64,000 bases of DNA from Pegoplata infirma (taxonomy: Eukaryota; Arthropoda; Insecta; Diptera; Anthomyiidae). Below, in pieces: positions 52,184 to 62,480 of this stretch (within the stretch, counting starts at the first letter, position 1; each line of letters opens with the position of its first letter). Both the position numbers and the translations under genes were made by a program. The notes under the pieces were generated by a model, which worked only from the letters and a program-made list of their open reading frames with translations, was not told the DNA's origin and did not search any database. The stretch covers positions 160,462,622 to 160,526,621 of the forward strand of contig OY992539.1 in assembly GCA_963921195.1 (NCBI GenBank), written 5' to 3'.

Positions 52184-54849
52184 CACTCAAAATAATAACT
52201 CTGTTAAATTACAGAAAAACTCTGCTAATTTAACAGAGTACACCATACTTTTCCAGCTAACAACATTTCTTGGTAATTTTACTAAAAAACTCTGTAAAAT
52301 GATTTTGACAAAAAAACCTGTTAATTTACAGAGTTTATAGTAAAATATTGGTTAAATATGAAAGTTTTTGACAGAGAAGACTCTGTAATTTTACTTTAAA
52401 ACTCTGTAAAATGATTCGGACAAAAAAACTGTTAATTTACAGAGTTTCTAGTAAAATATTGGTTAAATAAACCACCATTTAGCAAAGAAAACTATGTAAA
52501 TCTATATATATAAAAATGGATGTGTGTATGTATGTGGGTATGTATGTTCCGTATGGACTCGAAAACGGCTGGACCGATCTTGATGAAATTCTCAGGGAAT
52601 ATTCAGAATAGCCTGGCGAGTAACACTGTCAAGTCGGATTTTTGATTTTCCGTCTGTGGGCGGAGGGGCGTGGCAAAATCCAATTTTTGCATTCCACCAC
52701 TAATTACATCTATATATAAAAAACGGATGGACCGATTTTGATGAAATTTATACCAAATATAGTACTAACTGAGTACTCACTATGTGCCAAATTTGAGCGT
52801 TATTGGACAAAGTAGCGTAAAATGCCATGCAACTTTGTATTGAATTGAAAGTTATTTTAATAATGCAAAAAACGGCTATATGTATGTTCCTTATGGACGC
52901 GAAAATGGCTGGACCGATCTTGATGAAATTTTCAGGGAATATTCAGAATAGCCTAGGGAGTAACAGTGTTCAGTCAGATTTTTAATTTTTTGCGTGTGGG
53001 CGGAGGGGCGTGGCAAAATCGATTTTTTACATTGCACCATTTATGACATCTATATATAAAAAATGGATGGACCGATTTTGATGAAATTTAACGATAGTAC
53101 TAACTAAGTACTAACTGTGTGCCAAAATAGAGCGTGATCGGACAAATGGGCGTAAAATACCATGCCCCTTTGTATTGAATTGAATTTTATTTTTACGTGC
53201 TCCGCAATAACGCAAAAACTGTTGATTTGATTTTAATTAAATTTTCAGCACTAATAGTATTAACCGAGTGCAGAACTATAGGCCATGTTATACTAAAATT
53301 GGAAAAGGGGCGAAAATGCCACGCCCCTTTATACTATACTGGGCATTGTCTGCCTGTTTCGCAATCACACAAAAACAGCTGAACCGATTCTCTTGACATT
53401 TTCACTACATACAGTGCTAACCAAGTGCATATGTAGGCCATATAAGATCGTTATTGGAAAAAGGGATCAAAATTGCAACGAACTTAGTACTATACTGACC
53501 ACGATTGAACAAAGAGGCGTAAATTGACAAGCCCCTTTGTTTTATAATGAACGTTATATCTGCCTGTTGTGAAAAACGGATAAGCCGAATCTGTCACTAC
53601 TGATAGAACTAACCGAGCGGGAACTGTAGGTCATATGTATAGCGCGATTCGGCAAAAGGGTTAACAATATCACTCCCGTTTTTCATTAATAAAAAGTTAT
53701 TTCCTCCTCCTTCGCAATCACACAAAAACAACAAAACTGATGTCAATGAAATTTGAAGCACAGATAGTACTAATCGAGGATGTATCATGGAACTTTAGAC
53801 TATCACGATTCGATAAAATATGCGTTAAATTACATGCCCCTTTGTACTATACTTAACGTTATGTCTGTCTGTTTCGAAATCACGCAAAAACGGCTGAACC
53901 GATTTTGTTGAGATTTCTCTATAGATAGTGCTAACTAAGGGTGGAACCAATAGTTACTAGCTGGGCCCGGACGCGTGCTTTAATTTTGTCCGACACTATA
54001 TTTAAATTAAGATGCAATAAAAAATAGTTTTTTTCTTAGGGCCAGCAACGCGGACCGGGTATAGCTAGTTTACAAATATTTGTAAAATGCATTTGATGCA
54101 AAAAAAAAAAAAAAAAATACAGAAAAAACTCTGTAAATTTACAGAGTTTAGTTAAATGCATGTAACTTTGTAAAATTTTTATAAGATTTCTGAAAAGATT
54201 TTTTTTTATAACTTTTTTTTCTACTTTTCAACTTTTTCTCAAAAAAAAAAAATATACAGATAAAATTTTGATGTTTGGTAACAAAAACAAAAACTACTCA
54301 AAACAGAAAACATTTTTGGTTATAAAAATACGAAATATTTTGCTTAAATCTGTATTTTAGCAGAAAGCTCTGTTAATTATCTGTAAAATTAAGATTACAA
54401 AGTAAAAAGTAATATAACAGAGGAAACTTTGTTTTTTTCACAACAAAATACAAAGTATTTTCGTTAAAGCTAAGTACTCTGTTCGGTTTCACGGGAAAAA
54501 ATCTGTCAAACTCCATATAAAAAAAAAAAAATTGGCAACGCGAGGAATTAAGGGGAAATTGTTAAAAAAGTTTTCACTCATTTTTATTATACAAGACAAT
54601 TTAAATTGCCGTGAAAAAGTGACATTTCAGTTTTGTTATGATCGTTTCTTTCTTATCATTGTCAAAAGTTCTTGATTTTTAAATGTTTTATTGCAATTTG
54701 AGGCGTTTAAAGTTTAAATGAAATTTTCACCGTAAGAAACAGAGTACTTAGCTTAAATCTGTAATTTGGCAGAAAACTCTGTCAAATATCTGTTGAATTG
54801 AGATTACAGTCATTTTACAGAGTATTTTACAGAGTTATTATTTTGAGTG
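52184..54849. mobile_element. Tc1-like TA-insertion element (third nest level)
   Basis: CACTCAAAATAATAACTCTG at 52184 and its complement ending TTTTGAGTG at 54849 are flanked by TA (52182-52183, 54850-54851). The interior consists of CTCTGTAAATTTACAGAG-type words in both orientations, a highly palindromic make-up. The ends share CACTCAAAA with the MITE at 57007-57852. No transposase. A Helitron is inserted at 52501. Confidence 0.75.
52501..54068 (+). mobile_element. Helitron, complete non-autonomous copy (fourth nest level)
   Basis: It starts TCTATATATATAAAAATGGA at 52501, ends GGACCGGGTATAGCTAG at 54068, and sits between A (52500) and T (54069) with no target duplication, all as expected for Helitrons. 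Internally, modules of the type AAACGG(A/C)TGAACCGATTTTGATGAAATTT recur about six times. No Rep/helicase. The window's first 911 bases carry two fragments of the same family. Confidence 0.88.
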
Positions 54850-54887
54850 TAACAATATTTAATTTAGTATAAAATTATCTATCATTT

Positions 54888-54911
54888 CTGGGAACCCGAG
54901 TTCGATTCCAG
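54888..54911 (+). repeat. T-arm-like module after the nested insertion
   Basis: TGGGAACCCGAGTTCGATTC recurs here, followed by CAGAAAAAAATA as in the module at 52014. Removal of the Tc1-like insertion would place it about 210 bp after that module, in phase with the array. Confidence 0.6.
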
Positions 54912-55453
54912 AAAAAAATATATTTTTTTATTTTTTTTTTTTAAATAGAAAACACTTTTTTATTGCACTTGTTTTTTAAGAACTTAAAAAATTTTACTTT
55001 TTGAATTTTTGCAATCATTTTGAAAAATTTTTATTGCATTTACATAGTTAATAATAGCTATATTTGGTTTAAATTATCAAATTATCAATGATTTTTTGAA
55101 CCCGATCTCAAATCTAATTCTTATTTCCTGATTCCATGAAAAATTTCAAACTTATAAGCGAAAGTCTTATTTCACTTTGGAAGCCTATGACTTGGAAATA
55201 AGGCATACCGCTACATTAAAATTATTCTTTAAGCTTACCATGGAAGCCCCTAATAGCACTGTACGTCATTCCAATTTTTTTTTGTTTGCAAATTTTTTCA
55301 AAAATTTTCTAAGTCTTTTTGAAAATTGTGTACAAGTGAATAACATATTTAATTGGATGTAATCATATATTACTATATGTTAGATCAATTTGATATAATT
55401 AGATGCGATCAATTTATTTAAAACTAAGTCTTTTCAAGTTGTTATTTGCTAAC

Positions 55454-55531
55454 AACGTCCGCTGGTCTAGAGGGTAGAGATTGCGATTACAAAACGGAAG
55501 ACTTGTGGTTCTAATCCCCGTCCGTTCGAAG
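55454..55531 (+). other. tRNA-like sequence inside CCCGAG copy B
   Basis: CGTCCGCTGGTCTAGAGGGT with an A-box-like TGGTCTAGAGGGTAGAG is followed by GTGGTTCTAATCCCC, a B box with one change (GGTTCTAATCC). The segment matches the minus-strand segment at 2610-2688 over most of its length. A poly(T) tract directly follows (55532-55541), which could terminate RNA polymerase III. A functional tRNA is unlikely because the acceptor arm does not close. Confidence 0.55.
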
Positions 55532-55654
55532 TTTTTTTTTTTATTTATTTTCAGTTTGACATTATTATATCTAAAAATAAATCTAAAAACAGAAACATTT
55601 TTTGGACAAAACTGTATCCAATAATTTTTTTATAAAATCAAGATATCAGATATT

Positions 55655-55950
55655 ATAAGATAACTTTGGCGCGGCCAAATTTCGGATGAAATTACATTAT
55701 ATAATATCCAATTTAATATAAAATCATGATATTGGATGTTTTAAGATAACTTTGGCGCGGCCAATTTCCGGATGAAATTACATCATATCATATCATATTT
55801 AATACAAAATCATGATAATAGATAATTTGGGATAACTTTGGCGCGGCCAATTTCCGGATGAAATCACATACAATCAAATATTAAACTGTAACTTCATATA
55901 TTATAAGATGTTATGAGATAACTTTGGCGCGGCAGATCCAATAAATTATA
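55655..55950 (+). repeat. Four tandem GGCGCGGCC units
   Basis: AAGATAACTTTGGCGCGGCC or a close variant occurs at about 55660, 55744, 55829 and 55917. It is followed in the first three by AATTTCCGGATGAAAT (small changes in the first). The GC-rich word stands out in DNA that is otherwise over 75 percent AT by appearance. Confidence 0.7.
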
Positions 55951-56296
55951 TATAATTTTATAAGATAACATGTTTTACCATACAATTTTTTTTTACTCGG
56001 GGAACCATATTCGGAATTAGCATCGAAAGGTTAATCGAAAACAAGTGGTCAGATCTCAAAATATCGCAAAAAATGCTCTCTAAATTGCACAAAAATACGT
56101 TTTTTGTAAACTTTGACCTCAACTTTCTTAAAAACCTGACGTTATGGAAAACTTTCGAAGCCAGATGCGGAACCAGAATTGATTAATTAATCTAAAACAA
56201 ATGTCCAAATTACTAAAATTTTGCGTACCCCCGCGGACGGTTTCGCGTATCACCTAGTGGTACGCGTACCATAGGTTGGTAACCGCTGATTTTAAC

Positions 56297-56877
56297 AATA
56301 AAATTTGAATAGCTTCGCTGGTATGTTATCATGTTCGTTCCGGGGGAAAAATATATTGACAATTTTCGAGCTCTTATGTCGAGATCCTGGATTTTGAGTG
56401 AATAAATATTTCAGTGAAAAAAGAAATTGGAATAAAAAAAATAAGTTTGAGTGAAAAAATATATAGAGGGAAAAAATTAGGAGAAAAAAGCTAAACACGA
56501 AAAATTTGAGTAAAAAATATCATTCCATATTGTTCCCTGCTCTACTCCATTTTGTTCCCCGTTCTACTCTATTTCATTTCCAATTCCATCTCCTTCTAAG
56601 GTCATTATTATAGGAACAAAAAAAGTACCAAAAGTACACTTTATTACCCCCATTAGAAACGGAATTTCCAAAAAGTACCTCTTCCAGAATATTTTTTCTT
56701 CACCGAAGTATCCTATACTCCATATTTCAATTATATAGGATCATTGTTTCAGCAAATATTAAAAGTACTTTTTATCCCCGTTAAGAAACGGAATTTCCAA
56801 AAAGTACTTTTCCACATCTTTTTTTTTCACCGAAGGATTTTACAAATAAACCTCCTACAAATAAACCTCCATCACTG
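56297..56877. other. No gene; short direct repeat
   Basis: GAAACGGAATTTCCAAAAAGTAC occurs, apart from small changes, at about 56655 and 56785, each followed by TTTTTTCTTCACCGAAG or a variant, giving a duplicated unit of about 130 bp. The minus-strand ORF at 56292-56498 is a low-complexity phenylalanine-rich frame and is not called. Confidence 0.45.
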
Positions 56878-58355
56878 TAAGGCCAATACCCCCGGAGAAG
56901 GTTGGCGGTCTGATTCGGGAGTCTGAATCTAGGAGACACCAGTTAGTAGTGTGCTGTGATAATAATGCACATCATTCGATATGGGGAAGTACAGACACAA
57001 ATGATACACTCAAAAAAAAAAAACTGTAATGTTAGCAAAAAAAGCTTGTAAACCTACAAGAAAATTTGCTGATTTTGAACCCACAATTTTTTTGCTAAAG
57101 TTAGCAAAAATGTTTTGCCAATAATTAGTTAACTAAATTTTTATTTTTTTTAACTTAGTTCATACACATCTGAGGACCCCATTGGGTTCGGACCCGATAG
57201 GTCCAGACCCCGATGGGCCTAGACCTAGGTCGGTTCCTTAAAAATCGTCATAGTTTTTGATCCAAAATTTGTGTCCGTTTCGCTCTACCTTGCTTAGTTT
57301 TTGAGATACGTGATTATAGGGGACCACTGGGGTCTTGAGAATTAAAAAACTCGTTAACTTCAAAAATATTACTCGGAGAGCTTTTGACTATTTTGCGGTC
57401 TTGTTCTACGTGCTGAGAGCTACAAAAATGGTTTTGGACTTTTTGTTGTGTCGGCAATATTTACCGAGATATGAGCATTATAAAATTTTCGGGAATGCTA
57501 ACTTTTTTGGATCCAAAGTTAGGGCCCGTTAGGGTCCACACATGTAAAGAGGGCCGGCGATACTATGGAGAGCTCGAGAACCAAAAATGGCCTCCATTTT
57601 GCTCTATCTGGCTTAGTTTCCGAGATAGCGCCATTTTAAGTTTTCTGAAAATAAAAAAAAAATTTACCATTTATTTTGCTAATATTAGCAAAAAATCTTG
57701 TAAAAATGTTGTCAACTCAATTTCAAATCTTAGCAAAATGAAGTTTACAAGAATTTTTTGCTAACATGCTAATCTCAACTAAAAATTTGCTAAAAGTTAG
57801 CTAACTAGCATTAGCAAAAAAAAAAATTAGTACTAACGCATTTTTTTGAGTGTAGAGGCGAATCACTTTTGGAGTTTTTGTTAAGCACTTACCTGTATAT
57901 TTGTAACCAACTTTCCTTACAAGTACACGGCAAGAGGTTCTTGACGTAAAACTTGTATCAGATACATTGTCTGATAGAATTGATGACTGGAGAGCTTTGG
58001 AAGATCATTCTTTCTCAGATCATCGCTACATTGAATTTTTACTCAGGGAGCGTGCCCCGGTTGAGACAGTCTCTAGAAATCTGAGAAGAACAAACTGGGT
58101 GAATTATAGGGAGACTTTTTCTTTGCTTTTGTGTGAAGTAACCTTATCTGAACCGCGTAGTTTGGGGGAAATTAACTATCTGGTTGACCATATAACAAAT
58201 GTTTGTAATAGGTGCCTGGATGTGTCTTGCCCTTCTGCATAGCCTAGAGGGGAAAAAAGCCACCTTGGTGGTCAAATGAGTTGCAGACGAGCAGAGATTC
58301 CTACAGTAACCTCTTTAATAACGCTAAATTTTCAAGAGCGGACGAGGACTGGTCT
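56878..58355 (+). pseudogene. LINE endonuclease fragment, interrupted by a MITE
   Basis: Before the MITE one frame reads PPEKVGGLIRE and CDNNAHHSIWGSTD, the APE endonuclease core of LOA/Jockey-type LINEs. After it (57855-58355) come RGESLLEF across the junction, a frameshift, then QEVLDVKLVSDTLSD and SFSDHRYIEF (the conserved SDH), and PPWWSNELQTSRD of the linker before RT. Removing 57007-57852 plus one TA gives an uninterrupted frame at the junction. Neither the start of the protein nor the RT is present. At least one further frameshift and stops occur. Confidence 0.8.
57007..57852. mobile_element. Tc1-like TA-insertion MITE
   Basis: CACTCAAAAAAAAAAAACTG and its complement ending TTTTTTTGAGTG are flanked by TA (57005-57006, 57853-57854). 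TTAGCAAAAAA words in both orientations fill the ends. The middle (about 57150-57620) is another element with TTAGTTTTTGAGATA/TTGCTCTATCTGGC boxes, also seen in reverse at 9640-9835. Confidence 0.8.
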
Positions 58356-58960
58356 GCACACGCAAAAAAAAACTGTGTCAGATTGAGCAATCCTACTTGG
58401 TAAAATTTTTTTCATACCAAAAAAAATTTTTTACCAAATTTTTGCTAAAATTATGCTTGTCGATGTTAAAGTAACATAATTAGTTTTTTATGTAAAATAA
58501 CCAAGTATCTTGCACAATAACGCAAATTACTTGCACAAAAATTTATCGAAAGAAAACAACAAAAAACAAATGCAGACCGCCATTTTCTGCGTGCTTCGTT
58601 TATTTTTTGTGTTATAAAAACGTAAAAAGGAAATTGATAAATAAAATTAAAATAAATTAATAAATGAAAATAAATAATTAGTTTTTTAAAAGATAAATAA
58701 ATGTAAGATAAAAAAATGCTAAAGTTAATTTTGCTCTCATAACTTAAAATACCATTCATTTAGCAAAACCAATGGTATCCCAGACTAGGGCTGTCAAACG
58801 GGATCGGTTTTTTAAAATCCCGGGATTCGGGATTTAAAAATCGAAATCCCGGGATTTTTCGGGATCCCGGGATTTTCGGGATTCGGGATTAAATTTCTTT
58901 ATTTATAAAAGTAAAAAAATAGTAGACTCCCTATGTTTCAGTTTTATTGTGCATATTAAG
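58356..58960. other. No gene; hAT-like end with CCCGGGATT palindromes
   Basis: At 58784-58905 TAGGGCTGTCAAACGGGATC opens a run of ATCCCGGGATT/ATTCGGGATT words resembling the left end of a hAT element, but no matching right end (TTTGACAGCCCTA) was found. The rest is AT-rich, with a TTTACCAAA/TTTGGTAAA inverted word near 58400-58440. Confidence 0.45.
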
Positions 58961-59040
58961 GGGGCTACTGTGGGTTAGTTGGTAGCGTGCTAGCCTATTA
59001 AGCAGTAAGTTGTGAGTTTGATTCCCACGAAAACCCTTGG
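58961..59040 (+). other. tRNA-like SINE head or tRNA pseudogene
   Basis: GGGTTAGTTGGTAGCGTGC fits an A box, and GAGTTTGATTCCCAC about 30 bases on fits a B box with one change. The anticodon arm pairs weakly (TGCT/AGCA). The sequence after it shows no clear A tail. I read it as the tRNA-derived head of a SINE, without recognising the family. Confidence 0.5.
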
Positions 59041-59518
59041 GTCGATTTCGCTACAACGAAATTATTTAAAAAAGTATTTCTAATTATTCTGATTATGTAG
59101 TGGTGGGGTAGTAAAAACAATGAATATTTTAAAAGGATAGGGTGGTGACGCACGTTTATAACCGGCTAGGTCTCGTCGGATGGGGCGGGTATCTTTCACC
59201 AACCTTTATCCTAAACACCACACAAAATTACGTGCAAACTAAACAAGTCTGGACAAAGAAATAATTCACTTGGTCAATAGTAAAAGAAAAATAGGGAAAG
59301 ATGTTGTCCCAATATAGCCCTGACCCTACCTTGTTATCAATAAATAATCCTTGTATTTGTTTGATAACCCAAATTCAAAATGGGTTTGATTACCAGGAAC
59401 CTTTATTTAATTATAATTAACAAAACATCATTATGATTTACAAAACTACAAAAAAATCATTTGCTATTAAAAAGCAACAATAACATTTAAGAGAATAAAT
59501 TGCTACAAAAGATCACAA
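59041..59518. other. No gene recognised
   Basis: Possible SINE body up to about 59280 (GGTGGGGTAGTAAAAAC, ATAACCGGCTAGGTCTCGTC), then AT-rich sequence. No open frame with family features and no terminal repeats. Confidence 0.35.
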
Positions 59519-59521
59519 TTA

Positions 59522-59958
59522 GAGCCCAGTCACAATTGGCACCACCGACGACGAACCACTGCGAAAGAGAGAGCGACACATTAAAATTAAGCGACAGACG
59601 ACCGGACACATTTTATAAAGAAAACGACGCTCATATCAGTCACACATCTATTTTTTTCCTTTTGTTATCCTATAAAAGCAGGTATACAATATTTCTTGTG
59701 TGCAACACAGTGTGTTGAACACACACACAATATATTAACTCCAATTGGAAAAATTAGCATATTTTGTTGAACATATGGCAACGCTACTTGATAAAAATTT
59801 GAGAAAAATGAGAGGGTGGTGAGAGAGCACTACAAAAATAGAATAGAATCTATTCTGGCGGCAGTGTGGTCGACCACAAAGCGATTTTTTGCTTTTCATA
59901 CAAAATGTATGAAAACATTTTGTGGTTACCGAATGTGGTGCCAATTGTGACTCGGCTC
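59522..59958. mobile_element. Harbinger-like MITE (437 bp)
   Basis: GAGCCCAGTCACAATTGGCA and its complement with one mismatch (ending GACTCGGCTC) form about 24 bp inverted ends. TTA flanks both sides (59519-59521, 59959-59961), the PIF/Harbinger duplication. The short ORFs over it are not transposase. Confidence 0.8.
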
Positions 59959-59961
59959 TTA

Positions 59962-61797
59962 TTCATAAAAAAAAAGACTTTACTCATTGCCACTACGCGT
60001 GGAAAAATCACAAATTTATGACGTTTACCAAAAAAGAGTATTAATGTATTATGTTGTTGTAAAACGTAAACAAAAGGTAAACAAATTTACTATGTATAAA
60101 TGAATGTTGTAATACAAATAATCACAAAAAAAAAACAATCAAAACAAAATTTGCAACAGCATAAAATTTTATAAATTTTGCATATAAAAAAAAAACTATT
60201 GTCCAAATTATCAGAAAATAATAAATTTCATTTAATACTCACTTTAATTTTCAGCTTCATTATTCATACACTTCTGCATCGTTGGGCCCATCGAAGACAT
60301 GTAGGATAGCTGTGGTTGGTAAAAATTAATCTAATAATTTGGGTTTTTAGAGTTTCAACACGAAACTTTTATAATTAAAAATCAATAAATTTAAGTTTCA
60401 TCCACGAGTTGACAATGTTGCTATAGTTCCCATAAAAATCAAAATTTAGGCTTGTCTTAAAAATAATTTAACGCAAACCCAAAGCGGTTTGAATTGGTAG
60501 GAGTTATGTTGATTCGTTGTAACAAGACACGTCCGGGAATGTATATATGTATCAAGTCTGTCGCTTGTAAGAAAAATCTAATTTGTTGTTGCTGGGAGAG
60601 TGTATGGTGTGTTAAAGCTGGTAGGAAAACGTTAAATCCGAGAGCTGGCAATCGTTGTCTATAATTGGCAACTTGTCCAATTAAAGAAAGCAAGCCCGTA
60701 CTCTTCAAAAGTTAAATATAATACAGGTCCACGTGGGAAACCAAAATCCACGTGCTTAGTCAGACCTGACTCAAACACACCAAAAAAAACGGCTATTAAA
60801 TTGTAAAATTTTCCTATAAAAAATTTATTAAATTAGGTTTAATTATTTCACGTGGTTTCTAAAGAAACTTACCAAAAAAAAAATAAAATAAATGTACCCA
60901 TGTGTACCACAAACCAATTGGAGTAAAATCCAACGAGCTTTGAAAGGCCCAATTGCTAAATTATGGCACGACAATCCAGTAAATTTCCAGAAAAAAAAAA
61001 AATAATTACTTTCTACGTTTAGAAAGTATACTTTTTTCAGTAAAAGTACAGTTGAATAATATGCACTTTTTAATTTTAAATAATTTTGGTTTTATATTTT
61101 TCCTTTAAGGTGATTTTGGTCTTCACGATATGAAATTTCAGTAGCAATAAAATTCTGTATTTTTTTTTTAAATACTAGAATACCAAGAGCAGTGTTTATT
61201 TTTTTTATAATTTTAAACGATAAAGACGACCAATTTGATTTGAACAATATGCATTGGTTAGCTAAACAATTGTCCAGCCAAATTGTGGGTGGAATAAATC
61301 GGTAAAACAAAAGTACTCTGCCACTAAGCCGTCACAATTGTTATTTAAAGGCAATTCAAAAATTAAGTATACGCCACTTATGCAGTTTTCAAGTAATTAT
61401 TATTATTAAATATTTAGTAAGGAACTAAAAAAGCCTTGAGGGTTTGTTATGGAAAATGACAACTTTTATTTGCTTTTGGTTTCATCCCATTCCGATTTTG
61501 TTTCTTGCACTGCATTATTTTAAAAATAATTTAAAGAATATTTAAAATAATAAAATCATTTAAAGGAGAAAAGTAATAATATAATTCATTAGACTTGCAT
61601 TTTTTTGTATAAAAAATTTTTTCTTCCAATTTTGAAAGTCCGGGAAAATTTTTAAAAATATTTAAATTTTTTTCTCCTACGCCTAAAACTTATGTGGTAC
61701 AAATTTGAGGCCAAATTGATTAAATTTGACCGTGGCGCCTTTCGATCAAAGTTTCGGTTTTTAAAAAAATGTTCGCCAAAACCTGCAAACTTTGGTC
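59962..61797. other. AT-rich stretch without a recognised gene
   Basis: About 1.8 kb with no transposon ends, microsatellite or coding motif that I can name. The minus-strand ORF 60457-60708 (83 codons) has a less biased composition than its surroundings (IGQVANYRQRLPALGFNVFL), but no homology is recognised and no splice or start context supports it. CCACGTGG-like words lie at 60730-60755. Confidence 0.4.
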
Positions 61798-61897
61798 AAA
61801 ATGGCTTAATGGTTAGTGCGTTGGACTATTATTCAGCAAGCCTGGGAAGAAGAGAATTCTCAGCTCAGCCAAATTCGTGGCCAGCTACCTTATAAAA
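61798..61897 (+). other. tRNA-derived SINE-like piece
   Basis: AATGGCTTAATGGTTAGTGC followed by GTTGGACTATTATTCAGC resembles the A-box half of a tRNA-derived SINE (commonly GTAGTGGTTAG...GCTGGACT). The B box is not clear. An A run (61893-61900) could be its tail and directly abuts the LINE fragment. Confidence 0.35.
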
Positions 61898-61933
61898 AAA
61901 ATTGGACGCACCAGCAGTGGTGCGTCCAATTTT
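61898..61933. repeat. Perfect 16 bp palindrome at a TE junction
   Basis: AAAATTGGACGCACCA (61898-61913) and TGGTGCGTCCAATTTT (61918-61933) are exact complements around GCAG. The right arm is native LINE coding sequence (VRPILLYG), so the left arm is an inverted duplication of it at the fragment's edge. Confidence 0.8.
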
Positions 61934-62480
61934 GCTGTATGGAATCATTGTCTGTTGGCCTGCTTTAGAACGGCTGCATTAGAAATCCTCCTTCACCTGA
62001 TACCATTGGACATATTGGGTAGGCAATATGCGGCTGCTTCGGCAATTCGACTTAATAGCACGCTGCAATGGAGGAGAAGCGATTGTGGCCATAGCGCGAT
62101 CTTGAAGAAGAAAACAATACCACAAAATGTGGACTATGCTCCCTCTATGAGCCTCTTTGAGCGCCACTTTACCACTATGATACCATCCATGGAGTCTTGG
62201 ATGGGGGACATTCCGGGTAATGGAGCCACCATAAATTTTTACACAGATGGATCGAGGCTGCACGAACAAGTGGGCTTTGGAGTCTATTCGGAAGAGCTTG
62301 GATTGAGCCTGGCTCGAAGATTGCCAGATCATTGCAGTGTTTACCAGGCAGAGATGCTGGCAATAAAGGAAGTGGCTGACTGGTTGAGCTGCAATGTCTT
62401 GTCTACAACCGCAGTCAACATCTATACTGACAGTCAAGCCGCACTATGCTTCGACCCATGGACAAAAGTCAAAAAAAAAA
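61918..62480 (+). pseudogene. LINE 3' fragment with RNase H domain
   Basis: It starts with VRPILLYGIIVCWPALE (the C-terminal part of a LINE RT), is interrupted by a stop and a small deletion or frameshift near 61975, and continues TAALEILLHLIPLDILGRQ. An RNase H domain with YTDGSR, QAEMLAI and YTDSQAA follows and ends abruptly near 62480 in an A-rich run. It belongs to an RNase H-bearing clade (I/LOA type) different from the intact LINE at 25283-30990. It could be the same family as the endonuclease debris at 56878-58355. Confidence 0.8.

Larger units (their letters stand above)
51462..56001 (+). mobile_element. CCCGAG-family element, copy B (second nest level)
   Basis: CCCGAGTAAAAAGG at 51462 and TTTTTTACTCGGG ending at 56001 are flanked by GA on both sides (51460-51461, 56002-56003). 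In order: ATATATGG-type words, T-arm modules (51806, 52014, 54888 and a decayed one near 55096), a tRNA-like body (55454-55531), then four GGCGCGGCC units (55655-55950). It hosts the Tc1-like element at 52184-54849. Copy A at 2126-4965 has the same order in reverse. Confidence 0.7.
50849..56288. mobile_element. hAT element, outer layer of a four-level nest
   Basis: CAGCGGTTACCAACCTTTTT at 50849 and GGTTGGTAACCGCTG ending at 56288 are inverted termini, with GCGTACCCC words just inside both. The flanking octamers ATTTAAAC (50841-50848) and ATTTTAAC (56289-56296) match at 7 of 8. The native interior (50900-51460 and 56004-56230) has no transposase; ORFs there are AT-rich noise. Confidence 0.75.

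Noticed and set aside
58784..58905. Complete hAT element with CCCGGGATT words
   Set aside because: Only the left terminus is visible. No right end or target duplication was found.
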